A stretch of 5,128 nt of DNA from the NCBI GenBank assembly GCA_026419655.1, contig JANZZA010000137.1, forward strand, positions 1 to 5,128, read 5' to 3'. This DNA is from Armatimonadota bacterium. Lineage in GTDB: Bacteria > Armatimonadota > Zipacnadia > Zipacnadales > FEN-943. A model generated the notes under the pieces. That model was not told the origin of the DNA and made no database searches. It was given only the letters and a program-made list of their open reading frames with translations. How positions within the stretch are numbered: position 1 is the first letter of the stretch; each line of letters opens with the position of its first letter. Shown in pieces: positions 1-5,128 of this stretch. The position numbers and the translations under genes were made by a program.

Positions 1-21
1 CGTGTGAGAGGCATAATCAAT

Positions 22-77
22 ATCCTGAGGAAATGGAGTACTCCCTAACTCGGGGGAGTATTCGGTTTTCTCAGGAT
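22..77. repeat. Long near-perfect hairpin (inverted repeat copies A and A')
   Basis: Positions 22-45 pair with 54-77 around an 8-nt loop (46-53). The 24-position stem has a single true mismatch (G35 against G64) and a few G-T pairs. It begins ATCCTGAGGAAA and ends TTTTCTCAGGAT. The two arms are copies of one motif that recurs at 240-272. No T-run follows, so an intrinsic terminator is unlikely. It lies in non-coding DNA upstream of the sugar kinase. Possible identities are a REP-like palindrome, a miniature mobile element end, or a regulatory hairpin. The structure is read directly from the sequence; its role is unknown. Confidence 0.8.
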
Positions 78-100
78 GCTGTTGGAAAAGTTTCTGCAGC

Positions 101-123
101 GCCTCGGAGGTACGCTCCGAGGC
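101..123. repeat. Perfect 9-bp hairpin between the repeat copies
   Basis: GCCTCGGAG (101-109) and CTCCGAGGC (115-123) are exact reverse complements with a 5-nt loop, GTACG. AAAGGA follows rather than a T-run, so it is not a canonical terminator. It lies within the 162-bp stretch (78-239) bracketed by the inverted repeat copies, and I see no gene in that stretch. It may be internal structure of a small repeat element. Confidence 0.6.
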
Positions 124-239
124 AAAGGATGGGACAGAGAACTTCATACACTTTTGTGGCCCTTTATGCGTCAACACGGGTTTTGGTGCGGACCACCGGG
201 GTGATTCTCAGGGCCTTACTGTTTTCTGCCTGAAACAAA

Positions 240-272
240 ATCCTGAGTAAACTGAATACTCCCCTGACTCGG
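240..272 (+). repeat. Third copy (B) of the upstream repeat motif
   Basis: Positions 240-266 match the reverse complement of 51-77 at 24 of 27 bases, sharing ATCCTGAG and GAATACTCCCC. The full 240-272 stretch matches 22-53 in direct orientation at about 27 of 33 aligned columns with one gap, including the final ACTCGG. Copies A' and B therefore form an inverted pair around 78-239. Copy B has no second arm of its own. It ends 7 bp before the predicted -35 box of the kinase gene. Confidence 0.75.
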
Positions 273-279
273 CCGCTCG

Positions 280-309
280 TTGACCACTTAAGCCGTTGCT
301 TGCTATGCT
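280..309 (+). promoter_or_regulatory. Predicted sigma70-type promoter of the GHMP kinase gene
   Basis: A -35 TTGACC (280-285, five of six consensus bases) is separated by 18 bp from a -10 TATGCT (304-309, four of six). Transcription would start near 316, leaving about a 55-nt leader before the ATG at 372. The placement is consistent with the start codon chosen from the ribosome binding site. The call rests on motif matching only. Confidence 0.45.
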
Positions 310-361
310 GGGTGGGAGGGATCGAGACGGCCCGCCCATCTTGTGCGCCAGGCCGGGCATC

Positions 362-367
362 GGAGGT
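362..367 (+). promoter_or_regulatory. Ribosome binding site fixing the kinase start at 372
   Basis: GGAGGT at 362-367 lies 4 nt (5 nt from the GGAGG core) before the ATG at 372. It decides against the in-frame TTG at 300, which has no comparable site and would add 24 residues unlike the family N-terminus. Confidence 0.8.
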
Positions 368-371
368 AAGA

Positions 372-1388
372 ATGCGCACGCGCATCGTCTCAACCGCTCC
401 GTCGCGCATTGACTTGGCCGGCGGCACTCTTGATATCTACCCCATCTACCTCATGGAGGGAGACGCCTACACCGTCAATGCAGCGATTACTTTGGGCAGC
501 CGCGTGGTCGTCGAGACGGAAGCGTGCCAGGGCGTGCGGGTGGTCTCTGAAGACCTCGGCGAGGAAGTCGCCGCACCTTCGGCTCAAGGTTTGCCACTCA
601 ACGGGCAACTGGACCTCCTTATCCGCGCTGTCCAGTATTACGGGGTACCCGACGGGACAGTCATCACGGCTCGCAATCTTCCGCCGCCAGGATCTGGTCT
701 GGGCGCATCATCCTCCCTGTTGATTGCTGTCGTATCTGCTCTGTGCGAGCTTCACGGTCTACACCCGGACGTGAAGGAGCTGGTTGATATTGCCTTCGAC
801 CTGGAGACTCAGAACCTCTGCTACCCTGCTGGCAAACAGGATTACTACGCTGCCGCGTGTGGCGGGATAAATGCCATCTGGTTCGGGCCGGGCGGGCCGC
901 GCCTGGAAAGACTGGGCCCAGGCGCTGATTTAGCTAAGGCACTCAAAGCGCGCACGTTGCTGGTGTACACAGGCAAGTCCAGAGCTTCGGCGTGCGTGAA
1001 CTGGGACATGCTCCGCAACTATGTAGAGGACAGGGGCGACAGTCGTGCCCGGATTAGGCGTATCCGCGAAGTCGCCTTCGAAATGAAACGGGCATTGCAG
1101 GAACACGACATTGATGAGGTTGCACGGCTGCTGGGGGAAGAATGGGAGGCGCGCCGCGGCCTGGCCGATACTGTGACCAATGAGGAAAGCGAGCGAATCA
1201 TGGCCGCGGCGATGGGGGCGGGGGCGACGGCCTGCAAGTTCTGCGGCGCTGGCGGCGGCGGATGCATGGTCATAATGGCTGCCCCGGACAGGCTTCCCGC
1301 CGTGGCTGAGGCAGCTACCCAGGCAGGCGGCACTGTCCTGGATTTTGACTTCAGCTTAGAAGGCGTCACCGTCCGCCGGGGAAACTAA
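372..1388 (+). CDS. GHMP-superfamily kinase, probable sugar or sugar-phosphate kinase
   Basis: This encodes a 338-residue cytoplasmic ATP-dependent small-molecule kinase, a normal length for the galactokinase/mevalonate kinase-like group that includes the heptose-7-phosphate kinase HddA. All three superfamily motifs are visible. Motif 1 is PSRIDLAGGTLD near the N-terminus (residues 10-21). Motif 2 is the phosphate-binding loop PPPGSGLGASSSL (104-116). Motif 3 is the glycine-rich CGAGGGGCM (291-299). GKQDYYAA (154-161) probably carries the catalytic aspartate, as in the GxQD segment of HddA-type enzymes. The start at 372 has a GGAGGT site just upstream and gives the expected N-terminus directly before motif 1. 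The gene stands alone on its strand with its own predicted promoter, and the next gene converges on it, so context does not name the substrate. HddA-like heptose phosphate, fucose or another sugar are all possible. The superfamily call is secure; the substrate is open. Confidence 0.93.
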   Translation: MRTRIVSTAPSRIDLAGGTLDIYPIYLMEGDAYTVNAAITLGSRVVVETEACQGVRVVSEDLGEEVAAPSAQGLPLNGQLDLLIRAVQYYGVPDGTVITARNLPPPGSGLGASSSLLIAVVSALCELHGLHPDVKELVDIAFDLETQNLCYPAGKQDYYAAACGGINAIWFGPGGPRLERLGPGADLAKALKARTLLVYTGKSRASACVNWDMLRNYVEDRGDSRARIRRIREVAFEMKRALQEHDIDEVARLLGEEWEARRGLADTVTNEESERIMAAAMGAGATACKFCGAGGGGCMVIMAAPDRLPAVAEAATQAGGTVLDFDFSLEGVTVRRGN

Positions 1389-1687
1389 TTCGGCCTTATT
1401 CTGACAGAGGGTCATAAACTGTTGCGGGCATCGTGCTGGCAAAGCGAAGAGGTGTGCCGCACATAGCTAGGAAAGCTTCGTGGGCTGAAACCGCGACCGC
1501 TACATTCAGCGGTTCCCGGTGCGGTGCTGGTCAGCGCCACCACTGCCGCCAACGCCACCGGCACCGTTTGCGCCCACAACCGCCCCTGTGGGCGAGGCCG
1601 CTGAAGAGACGACTGCAGGCCGTGCTCACCTGCCCTGTACACGCTCTACACAGTGTCTGTGGGTAAGTGAACACGCGCATATAACCC
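1389..1687. other. Non-coding interval downstream of the kinase, GC-rich and structured
   Basis: I see no credible gene here; the short open frames lack ribosome binding sites and recognisable domains. No clear intrinsic terminator follows the kinase stop, because none of the hairpins has a T-run. The stretch 1496-1605 is rich in inverted repeats and is listed separately. The last 23 nt (1665-1687) weakly resemble the tandem repeat unit that starts at 1688 and could be an eroded copy. Confidence 0.6.
1505..1605 (+). other. Possible structured RNA element (three-way junction fold)
   Basis: TTCAGCGG (1505-1512) pairs perfectly with CCGCTGAA (1598-1605), closing a region that holds two hairpins. 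One pairs 1517-1526 with 1556-1566 (10 bp with one bulged G). The other pairs CGCCCACA (1571-1578) with TGTGGGCG (1587-1594) across an 8-nt loop. An alternative 6-bp hairpin, ACCGCT with AGCGGT (1496-1501/1508-1513), would compete with the outer stem. GC-rich sequence forms such pairings easily by chance and no known RNA family is recognised. It could be a kinase 3' UTR structure, a small RNA or nothing functional. The strand is assumed. Confidence 0.25.
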
Positions 1688-1825
1688 ATGAGGTCTCGTG
1701 CCTGGTATCTCTTCGGTCTTGTGCCTAGTCCCCGTTCGGTTTCGTGCCCAGTACCTGTTCGGTCTTGTGCCTGGTATCCATTCCATCTAGTGCCTAGTAC
1801 CTATTGGCTTCTGTGCTCAGGTCTC
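1688..1825. repeat. Tandem array of six 23-bp repeats
   Basis: Six head-to-tail units of exactly 23 bp start at 1688, 1711, 1734, 1757, 1780 and 1803, with no spacers or indels. The core consensus is GGTCTYGTGCCTRGTAY. GTGC at unit positions 11-14 is invariant in all six, as are T2, T7, G18 and C22. Units 2-4 are closest to the consensus and unit 6 is the most diverged. The array lies between the convergent ends of the kinase gene and the minus-strand gene ending at 1903. A 23-bp period does not preserve reading frame and no open frame runs through it in a gene-like way, so it is not a peptide repeat. It could be a minisatellite or a cluster of protein-binding sites. Confidence 0.85.
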
Positions 1826-1902
1826 TCGGCGCCCGATAAGAGATGATCCTCGTACTGGGAGACAGAGACACATCCGCGCCGGCCGGGCGGCCCACACGCA
1901 GG

Positions 1903-2829
1903 TCAGTGCTTGAGGCGCTCGCGCGCGTCGTTGACGCTCATCCATTCCACATGGCCATCTACGAATACTGCGCAGATGCCGCCGTCGTGCACGCCTTCTA
2001 TGGGCACATCATCTGCGCCGCCCACGGGGCTTTCGCCGGCCAACTTGGACTCGAAAATCATGATTGTCTCGGCCGGGCGCTCTATCTTGAGCAAGGACGC
2101 TCCGAGCAGCGCCTTATTGAAGGCGTACCCGATTGGCTGGTGCGGGCGGGTGGGACAGGTGAAAAGACGGTCATTGTTGAGGTACGGGCGCAGGGCAGGC
2201 ACCCAGTCAGCTTTCGGCAGCGTATCGCCATGGTCCTGAGCATACATGAGGACGCCCGCTGCGATTTGCTTGAGGTTGCTCTGGCAGCTCTCCGTTTCGG
2301 CCCTGGCCCGGGCTTTTCGCATGATTTCGCTCGTCATGAGTTTGCTCAGGTCAGTCCTTGCGGCGGGCCTGTAACCGACCTCGCCGAGGACCTTCATAGT
2401 GGCCGTGTCAACCTTGTAGACTTTTCCGCGCTCGATGATGAGGAGAACACTGTCTCCTTGAGTGACGGCTACCGGCCCGCTCGTCGCGCCGCCCCTGCCG
2501 AACAAGTTCATGAAAAACATCATTCCCAGGATGTCTTCTCCTTTGGCGTCCGGCTCCATCAGCATCAGGTAGGGCAATAGCTGAGCCATGTCCGTTTCCT
2601 CCGACATCGTAAGGAGCGCAAGGACGAAGGCATCTTTTTCGGGCACGCCCATTGCCTTGAATTCTTCCATTTTGGCCTCGAAGTCATCCGGGCGTTCGGC
2701 TGCGGGCTGGGCTGCCTCGGCCTGCGCGCCCTGTGCTGCCTGTGGCTCCTGGGCCTGAGCCCTGGTCGCCAGAGCAGCCAAGCCGAAACAAACTCCCAGA
2801 GTGATTACCTGCCATGCTCTTCTTGTCAC
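1903..2829 (-). CDS. Secreted protein with pseudopilin-type H-x9-DG domain
   Basis: This encodes a 308-residue exported protein of unknown function. Residues 1-26 form a Sec signal peptide: MTRRAW, a hydrophobic core (about 8-21), then AQA before the likely cleavage site. A Gln/Ala/Glu-rich linker follows (27-46), then a mostly helical N-terminal region (about 48-115). A short beta-type stretch, SVLLIIERGKVYKVDTATM (127-145), resembles repeats in proteins that log or store values, but weakly. From 172 on, KARARAETESCQSNLKQIA...LMYAQDHGDTLP matches the segment that follows the N-terminal helix in DUF1559/prepilin-like proteins. H281 and D291-G292 give the H-x9-DG motif exactly. The prepilin FTLIELL signal is absent, so this is not an ordinary pseudopilin. 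The GTG start at 2829 is chosen because AGGGGGTGA precedes it and the signal peptide then begins at residue 1. It is the last gene of the minus-strand cluster, 157 bp after the SPFH gene. Confidence 0.85.
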   Translation of the reverse strand: MTRRAWQVITLGVCFGLAALATRAQAQEPQAAQGAQAEAAQPAAERPDDFEAKMEEFKAMGVPEKDAFVLALLTMSEETDMAQLLPYLMLMEPDAKGEDILGMMFFMNLFGRGGATSGPVAVTQGDSVLLIIERGKVYKVDTATMKVLGEVGYRPAARTDLSKLMTSEIMRKARARAETESCQSNLKQIAAGVLMYAQDHGDTLPKADWVPALRPYLNNDRLFTCPTRPHQPIGYAFNKALLGASLLKIERPAETIMIFESKLAGESPVGGADDVPIEGVHDGGICAVFVDGHVEWMSVNDARERLKH

Positions 2830-2834
2830 AGCAG

Positions 2835-2843
2835 TCACCCCCT
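2835..2843 (-). promoter_or_regulatory. Ribosome binding site fixing a GTG start at 2829
   Basis: Read on the minus strand, AGGGGGTGA (2843-2835) differs by one base from the ideal AGGAGGTGA. It lies 5 nt before the GTG at 2829-2827. It supports this start over the in-frame GTG at 2838, which overlaps it, and the GTG at 2961, which would put 44 arginine- and serine-rich residues before the signal peptide. Confidence 0.7.
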
Positions 2844-2986
2844 GGTCGGTGAGATTTGAGAAGCTGGGTCTGTTGCTGGTGCGCCGCCTGCCCGTGAGCA
2901 GCCTTCCCCTTGGTTGTGGGCTGCAGCTATTCTGTGCGGGGTCTGAGCGGCGCCGTGACACCCCTTAGGTTTGCCACATGCCGTAC

Positions 2987-4099
2987 CTACTCCAGCTTCT
3001 CCCCGCACTGAGGACAGAAATTTGCGTCGGCAGGTCCCTCGGCGCTGCACTTGGGACAGGTTTTGCCCTGCACAGTCTTCGTGCCGCACTCGGGGCAGAA
3101 CTTGGCTCCGGCTGGCAACGCATGGCCGCAGTTGGCGCAGAAACCTGCCGGCGGGGCGGGCTGAGCCACATCAGCCGGCGGTGCGCCACCCGATCTCTCC
3201 TTACCGGCGGTGAGCGCATCTACCACGCTCTTTGCCATAGCCGCGCCCATGGCCAAACCGGCCCCCACTCCAGCCCCTGCCGCCGCTGCCGTGCCTGCTG
3301 TGCCAGCGGCTCCTCCTGGGGCTGCATCGGCGCCAGGTGCTTCACCGCCAGCCTGTGGCATGTCGCCAATGGCCTTCGCCGTCCGGTACAGGAGAAACCT
3401 TGGAGCCTCGCCGGTAGCTTCCATGGCCGCTCGCTCGTCAATCATGCGCAGGACTTCTTCTGGCGGCACGATGGCCTCAATTACAAAATCGTTCAGCTCC
3501 ATCCCGTAGCGGTTGTAGTCTTCCTGCAGGCGGCCCTTCACGGCCGCGGAGAGCTCAGCATAGATTTCCGGCAACTCCAGGATGTCGTCCACCATGTCTC
3601 CTAAGGTGTCGTTGAATCGCGCGACAATGAAGTCCCTCAGCCAGTCCTGGACTTGCTCCGTCGTGTAAAGGTGCTGGGTGCCGACGACGTTGTTGACGAA
3701 GAGCTGTGGGTCTTTGATACGCATGGTATAGAGGCCGTGGGCGCGCAGGCGCACCATAGCCAGGTTCTTGTCGCGGAAGACGACTGGCTCAGTGGTGCCC
3801 CACTTCATGTCGGTGAAGGTGCGCATGTTGACGAAGTAGACTTCAGCCTGGAAGGGCGTCTGGCCACCGAAGACCAGGTTCACAAGGGTGCCGAGAATGG
3901 GCAGGTTGAGGGTGGTCAGGGTATGGCGGCCCGGACCGAAAACATCGAGGGCTTTGCCGTCGCGGAAAAACACGGCCGCCTGGCTCTCCCGGACGACCAG
4001 TTGTGCCCCAAGACGCACCTCTCCTGACCCCGCGGCAGGCCATCGGTGCACCATCTCCATACCTGTCTCGTCGCGCCATTCGATTACTTGCAGACCCAT
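2987..4099 (-). CDS. SPFH/band-7 family protein with C-terminal double zinc ribbon (YdjI-like)
   Basis: This encodes a 370-residue protein of the COG4260-type group (stomatin/prohibitin-like with Zn-ribbon), to which B. subtilis YdjI belongs. An N-terminal SPFH domain covers about residues 20-225. Visible family features include LVVRESQAAVFFRDGKALDV (34-53), FGPGRHTL (54-61), the FVNMRTFTDMKWGTTEP block (89-105) and the helical stretch before VPPEEVLRMIDERA (211-224). An Ala/Gly-rich segment (about 250-298) could bury in a membrane or act as a flexible linker. Four CxxC pairs close the protein: C321/C324, C335/C338, C348/C351 and C362/C365, forming two zinc ribbons. There is no signal peptide, so the protein is probably cytoplasmic and membrane-associated. 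AAGGGGG lies 7 nt before the ATG. It sits between a small helical protein gene and an exported protein gene on the same strand. YdjI acts with PspA in membrane stress in B. subtilis; a similar scaffold role here is inferred. No pspA is present in the window. Confidence 0.92.
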   Translation of the reverse strand: MGLQVIEWRDETGMEMVHRWPAAGSGEVRLGAQLVVRESQAAVFFRDGKALDVFGPGRHTLTTLNLPILGTLVNLVFGGQTPFQAEVYFVNMRTFTDMKWGTTEPVVFRDKNLAMVRLRAHGLYTMRIKDPQLFVNNVVGTQHLYTTEQVQDWLRDFIVARFNDTLGDMVDDILELPEIYAELSAAVKGRLQEDYNRYGMELNDFVIEAIVPPEEVLRMIDERAAMEATGEAPRFLLYRTAKAIGDMPQAGGEAPGADAAPGGAAGTAGTAAAAGAGVGAGLAMGAAMAKSVVDALTAGKERSGGAPPADVAQPAPPAGFCANCGHALPAGAKFCPECGTKTVQGKTCPKCSAEGPADANFCPQCGEKLE

Positions 4100-4222
4100 G
4101 GGCCATCCCCCTTAGGTTCTTCCCATCAGTCGCAGAGCGCGCCAATCTGCATTCGCAGAACGGGCCTGATTAGCCCAGGAATAGGTCAAATGATAGGACC
4201 CGCCGGCCCACACAGATGCCGT

Positions 4223-4744
4223 TCACTCTGGCATGAGCCTAGCGATTACGTCGCCGCGCCTGTCTATCAGCTCGTCCAGCTCGTTGAGTGCTTCACTGAG
4301 GTCAGCTAGAGCCGCCCGCAGTTCTTCCCCTTCCGCACCGGCGGCTCTTCGCACCCTGTCCTGTATCGCACCAATCTTTTCGCGCATGGACAGGTCATAC
4401 TCGTACAGGTCGTCAAGTTCTCTCTCGTTGATTTTGGGCGTGTCGAACCATCCGACGTATCCGTAGTCAGCGTAGCGTATTTTGTCGCGAACTTTCTGTA
4501 TGAGGCCTATGGCCCTGTCGAGGGGGCCCAGGTCTTCAAGCCTGGCGGCGTGGCTGAGTTCTGCCTGCCGGCGCTGGAGCTTGGCCTTTTCGCCATCGAG
4601 CAAACCTGCCAGGTGGTCGCGCAGGAGCTGGTCTGCTCGCCGCCGCAGTTCTTTTTCGCGGTAGCCGGCGAATCCCGGAATCAAATCGAGCAGCCTCTGC
4701 AGGGGGCTTTCATGTTCCCGGACGCGGTCACGCAAGTCCGGCAT
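4223..4744 (-). CDS. Conserved small helical (coiled-coil-like) protein next to SPFH gene
   Basis: This encodes a 173-residue, highly charged and almost wholly helical protein without signal peptide or membrane segment, so probably cytoplasmic. Residues 22-38 (IPGFAGYREKELRRRAD) form a distinctive turn-plus-helix motif. A second distinctive block is YADYGYVGWFD (91-101). Long Arg/Glu/Leu-rich helices occupy about 30-90 and 105-168, the latter with heptad-like leucines. I recall proteins with similar GY-x-x-KE-x-R-R and YGY-x-G-x-F-D motifs as uncharacterised neighbours of membrane-stress genes, but cannot name a family with certainty. GAGGAGG lies 7 nt before the ATG, one of the best sites in the window. 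It is the first gene of the minus-strand cluster, 123 bp before the SPFH gene. It may be a partner of the SPFH protein; no enzymatic motif is visible. Confidence 0.85.
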   Translation of the reverse strand: MPDLRDRVREHESPLQRLLDLIPGFAGYREKELRRRADQLLRDHLAGLLDGEKAKLQRRQAELSHAARLEDLGPLDRAIGLIQKVRDKIRYADYGYVGWFDTPKINERELDDLYEYDLSMREKIGAIQDRVRRAAGAEGEELRAALADLSEALNELDELIDRRGDVIARLMPE

Positions 4745-4887
4745 GTCCTTGCCTCCTCGGCGCTTGCCTTATCACGCTGGACGCTCACAGACGCACAACG
4801 TCCCTCTGAGTCACGGAGGCGAAATCCGCACACACCCGAGCACTATCCTTGTACACTTGGTAAACATTCCTTCGCCGCCCCAGAGTA

Positions 4888-4917
4888 ATGACCTGCGAGC
4901 TGGCGAAGACCTATAAT
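4888..4917 (+). promoter_or_regulatory. Predicted sigma70-type promoter of the right-edge gene
   Basis: A perfect -10 TATAAT (4912-4917) has a -35 ATGACC (4888-4893, four of six bases) 18 bp upstream. Transcription would begin near 4924, giving about a 24-nt leader that contains GGAG (4936-4939), 8 nt before the ATG at 4948. It lies in the 203-bp divergent gap. I found no equally good promoter facing the minus-strand gene at 4744. Confidence 0.6.
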
Positions 4918-4947
4918 CTGTTGCTACCTCGCTGTGGAGCGTCTGCC

Positions 4948-5128
4948 ATGGATCCCGGCAAACTGGTGGCTGCTGGCCTGACGGCCCTGATTGGCGGATG
5001 GCTCGTATGGTTGGGCCTGCGCCGCCTGTCGGGCACAGGCCGGGGGCAGGTTGTCCTTCTAGGAGTCCTTAGGGGAGCGGTGGTAAGCGTACTGGCTCTG
5101 GCCGCCGTCGGGCCGACATGGGTGAGGT
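4948..5128 (+). CDS. N-terminal fragment of a membrane protein (cut by window edge)
   Basis: The open frame starts MDPGKLVAAGLTALIGG and is still open at the window edge after 60 codons. Two hydrophobic segments are visible, about residues 7-24 and 35-55, joined by a basic loop (LRRLSGTGRGQ) that should face the cytoplasm. The second ends in AVGPTW. This two-helix start with an RR-rich loop and a Gly-Pro exit resembles large membrane-anchored proteins of the BatA/VWA or amidotransferase-like type. That is a weak likeness and the rest of the gene is needed. The start is supported by GGAG 8 nt upstream and by a TATAAT promoter at the expected distance. The gene is divergent from the helical-protein gene at 4744. 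Confidence 0.7.
   Translation, partial: MDPGKLVAAGLTALIGGWLVWLGLRRLSGTGRGQVVLLGVLRGAVVSVLALAAVGPTWVR

Noticed and set aside
33..233. Small plus-strand open frame of 66 codons
   Set aside because: It reads through the hairpin and other repeat structure, has only a GAGG too close to the ATG, and its product shows no recognisable feature.
300..371. In-frame TTG at 300 as the kinase start
   Set aside because: It lacks a ribosome binding site, overlaps the predicted -10 region and adds 24 residues not expected before motif 1; the ATG at 372 has GGAGGT just upstream.
1571..1594. Intrinsic terminator of the kinase gene
   Set aside because: The 8-bp hairpin is followed by GC-rich sequence without a T-run and lies about 180 nt after the stop codon.
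1688..1825. CRISPR array
   Set aside because: Units are contiguous with no unique spacers, diverge from each other, and no cas gene is present.
1688..1825. Plasmid iteron origin
   Set aside because: Period and layout are compatible, but there is no replication initiator gene, AT-rich unwinding region or partition gene in the window.
1843..2580. Plus-strand open frame of 245 codons
   Set aside because: It is antisense to the minus-strand protein, whose signal peptide, ribosome binding site and exact H-x9-DG motif make that strand the coding one.
2830..2961. N-terminal extension of the H-x9-DG protein from a GTG at 2961
   Set aside because: It would place 44 Arg/Ser-rich residues before a clear signal peptide, and the better ribosome binding site is at 2835-2843.
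2978..3604. Plus-strand open frame of 208 codons
   Set aside because: It is antisense to the SPFH-zinc ribbon gene, and its product is Cys/Arg/Ala-rich without domains.

Overview
The window is about 5.1 kb of GC-rich bacterial DNA, apparently chromosomal. It has four complete genes, one gene cut by the right edge, and two gene-free intervals that contain repeats. The clearest taxonomic hint is the minus-strand protein at 1903-2829. It combines a SCQSNLKQIA...LMYAQDHGDTLP block with a C-terminal H-x9-DG motif, the signature of the large pseudopilin-like families of Armatimonadota, Planctomycetota and related phyla. Armatimonadota or a neighbour is my best guess, but nothing here proves it. No transposase, integrase, tRNA, rRNA, phage gene or CRISPR is visible.

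Layout from left to right. Positions 1-279 are non-coding and hold three copies of one roughly 30-nt motif. Two copies face each other as a 24-bp hairpin (22-77), and a third lies at 240-272. A perfect 9-bp hairpin sits between them. A sigma70-like promoter (280-309) and a strong ribosome binding site then lead into a plus-strand GHMP-superfamily sugar kinase (372-1388). Next comes a 514-bp gap between convergent gene ends. Its first part is GC-rich and can be drawn as a folded RNA (1505-1605). Its second part is a gapless array of six 23-bp tandem repeats (1688-1825).

Three minus-strand genes follow, transcribed right to left. The first (4744-4223) encodes a small charged alpha-helical protein. 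The second (4099-2987) encodes an SPFH/band-7 protein with a C-terminal double zinc ribbon, related to Bacillus subtilis YdjI. The third (2829-1903) encodes a Sec-exported protein with the H-x9-DG pseudopilin-type domain. Gaps between them are 123 and 157 bp, and each has its own good ribosome binding site, so an operon is plausible but not shown. A promoter with a perfect TATAAT (4888-4917) drives a divergent gene at 4948 that leaves the window after about 60 residues and begins with two membrane segments.

Functionally, the SPFH-zinc ribbon protein and its helical neighbour suggest a membrane-associated or envelope-stress scaffold module; this is inferred from family relatives. The kinase looks like an independent transcription unit, probably phosphorylating a sugar or sugar phosphate. 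The most unusual items are the 23-bp array, the three-copy repeat next to the kinase promoter, and the pseudopilin C-terminal domain carried by a protein with an ordinary signal peptide.
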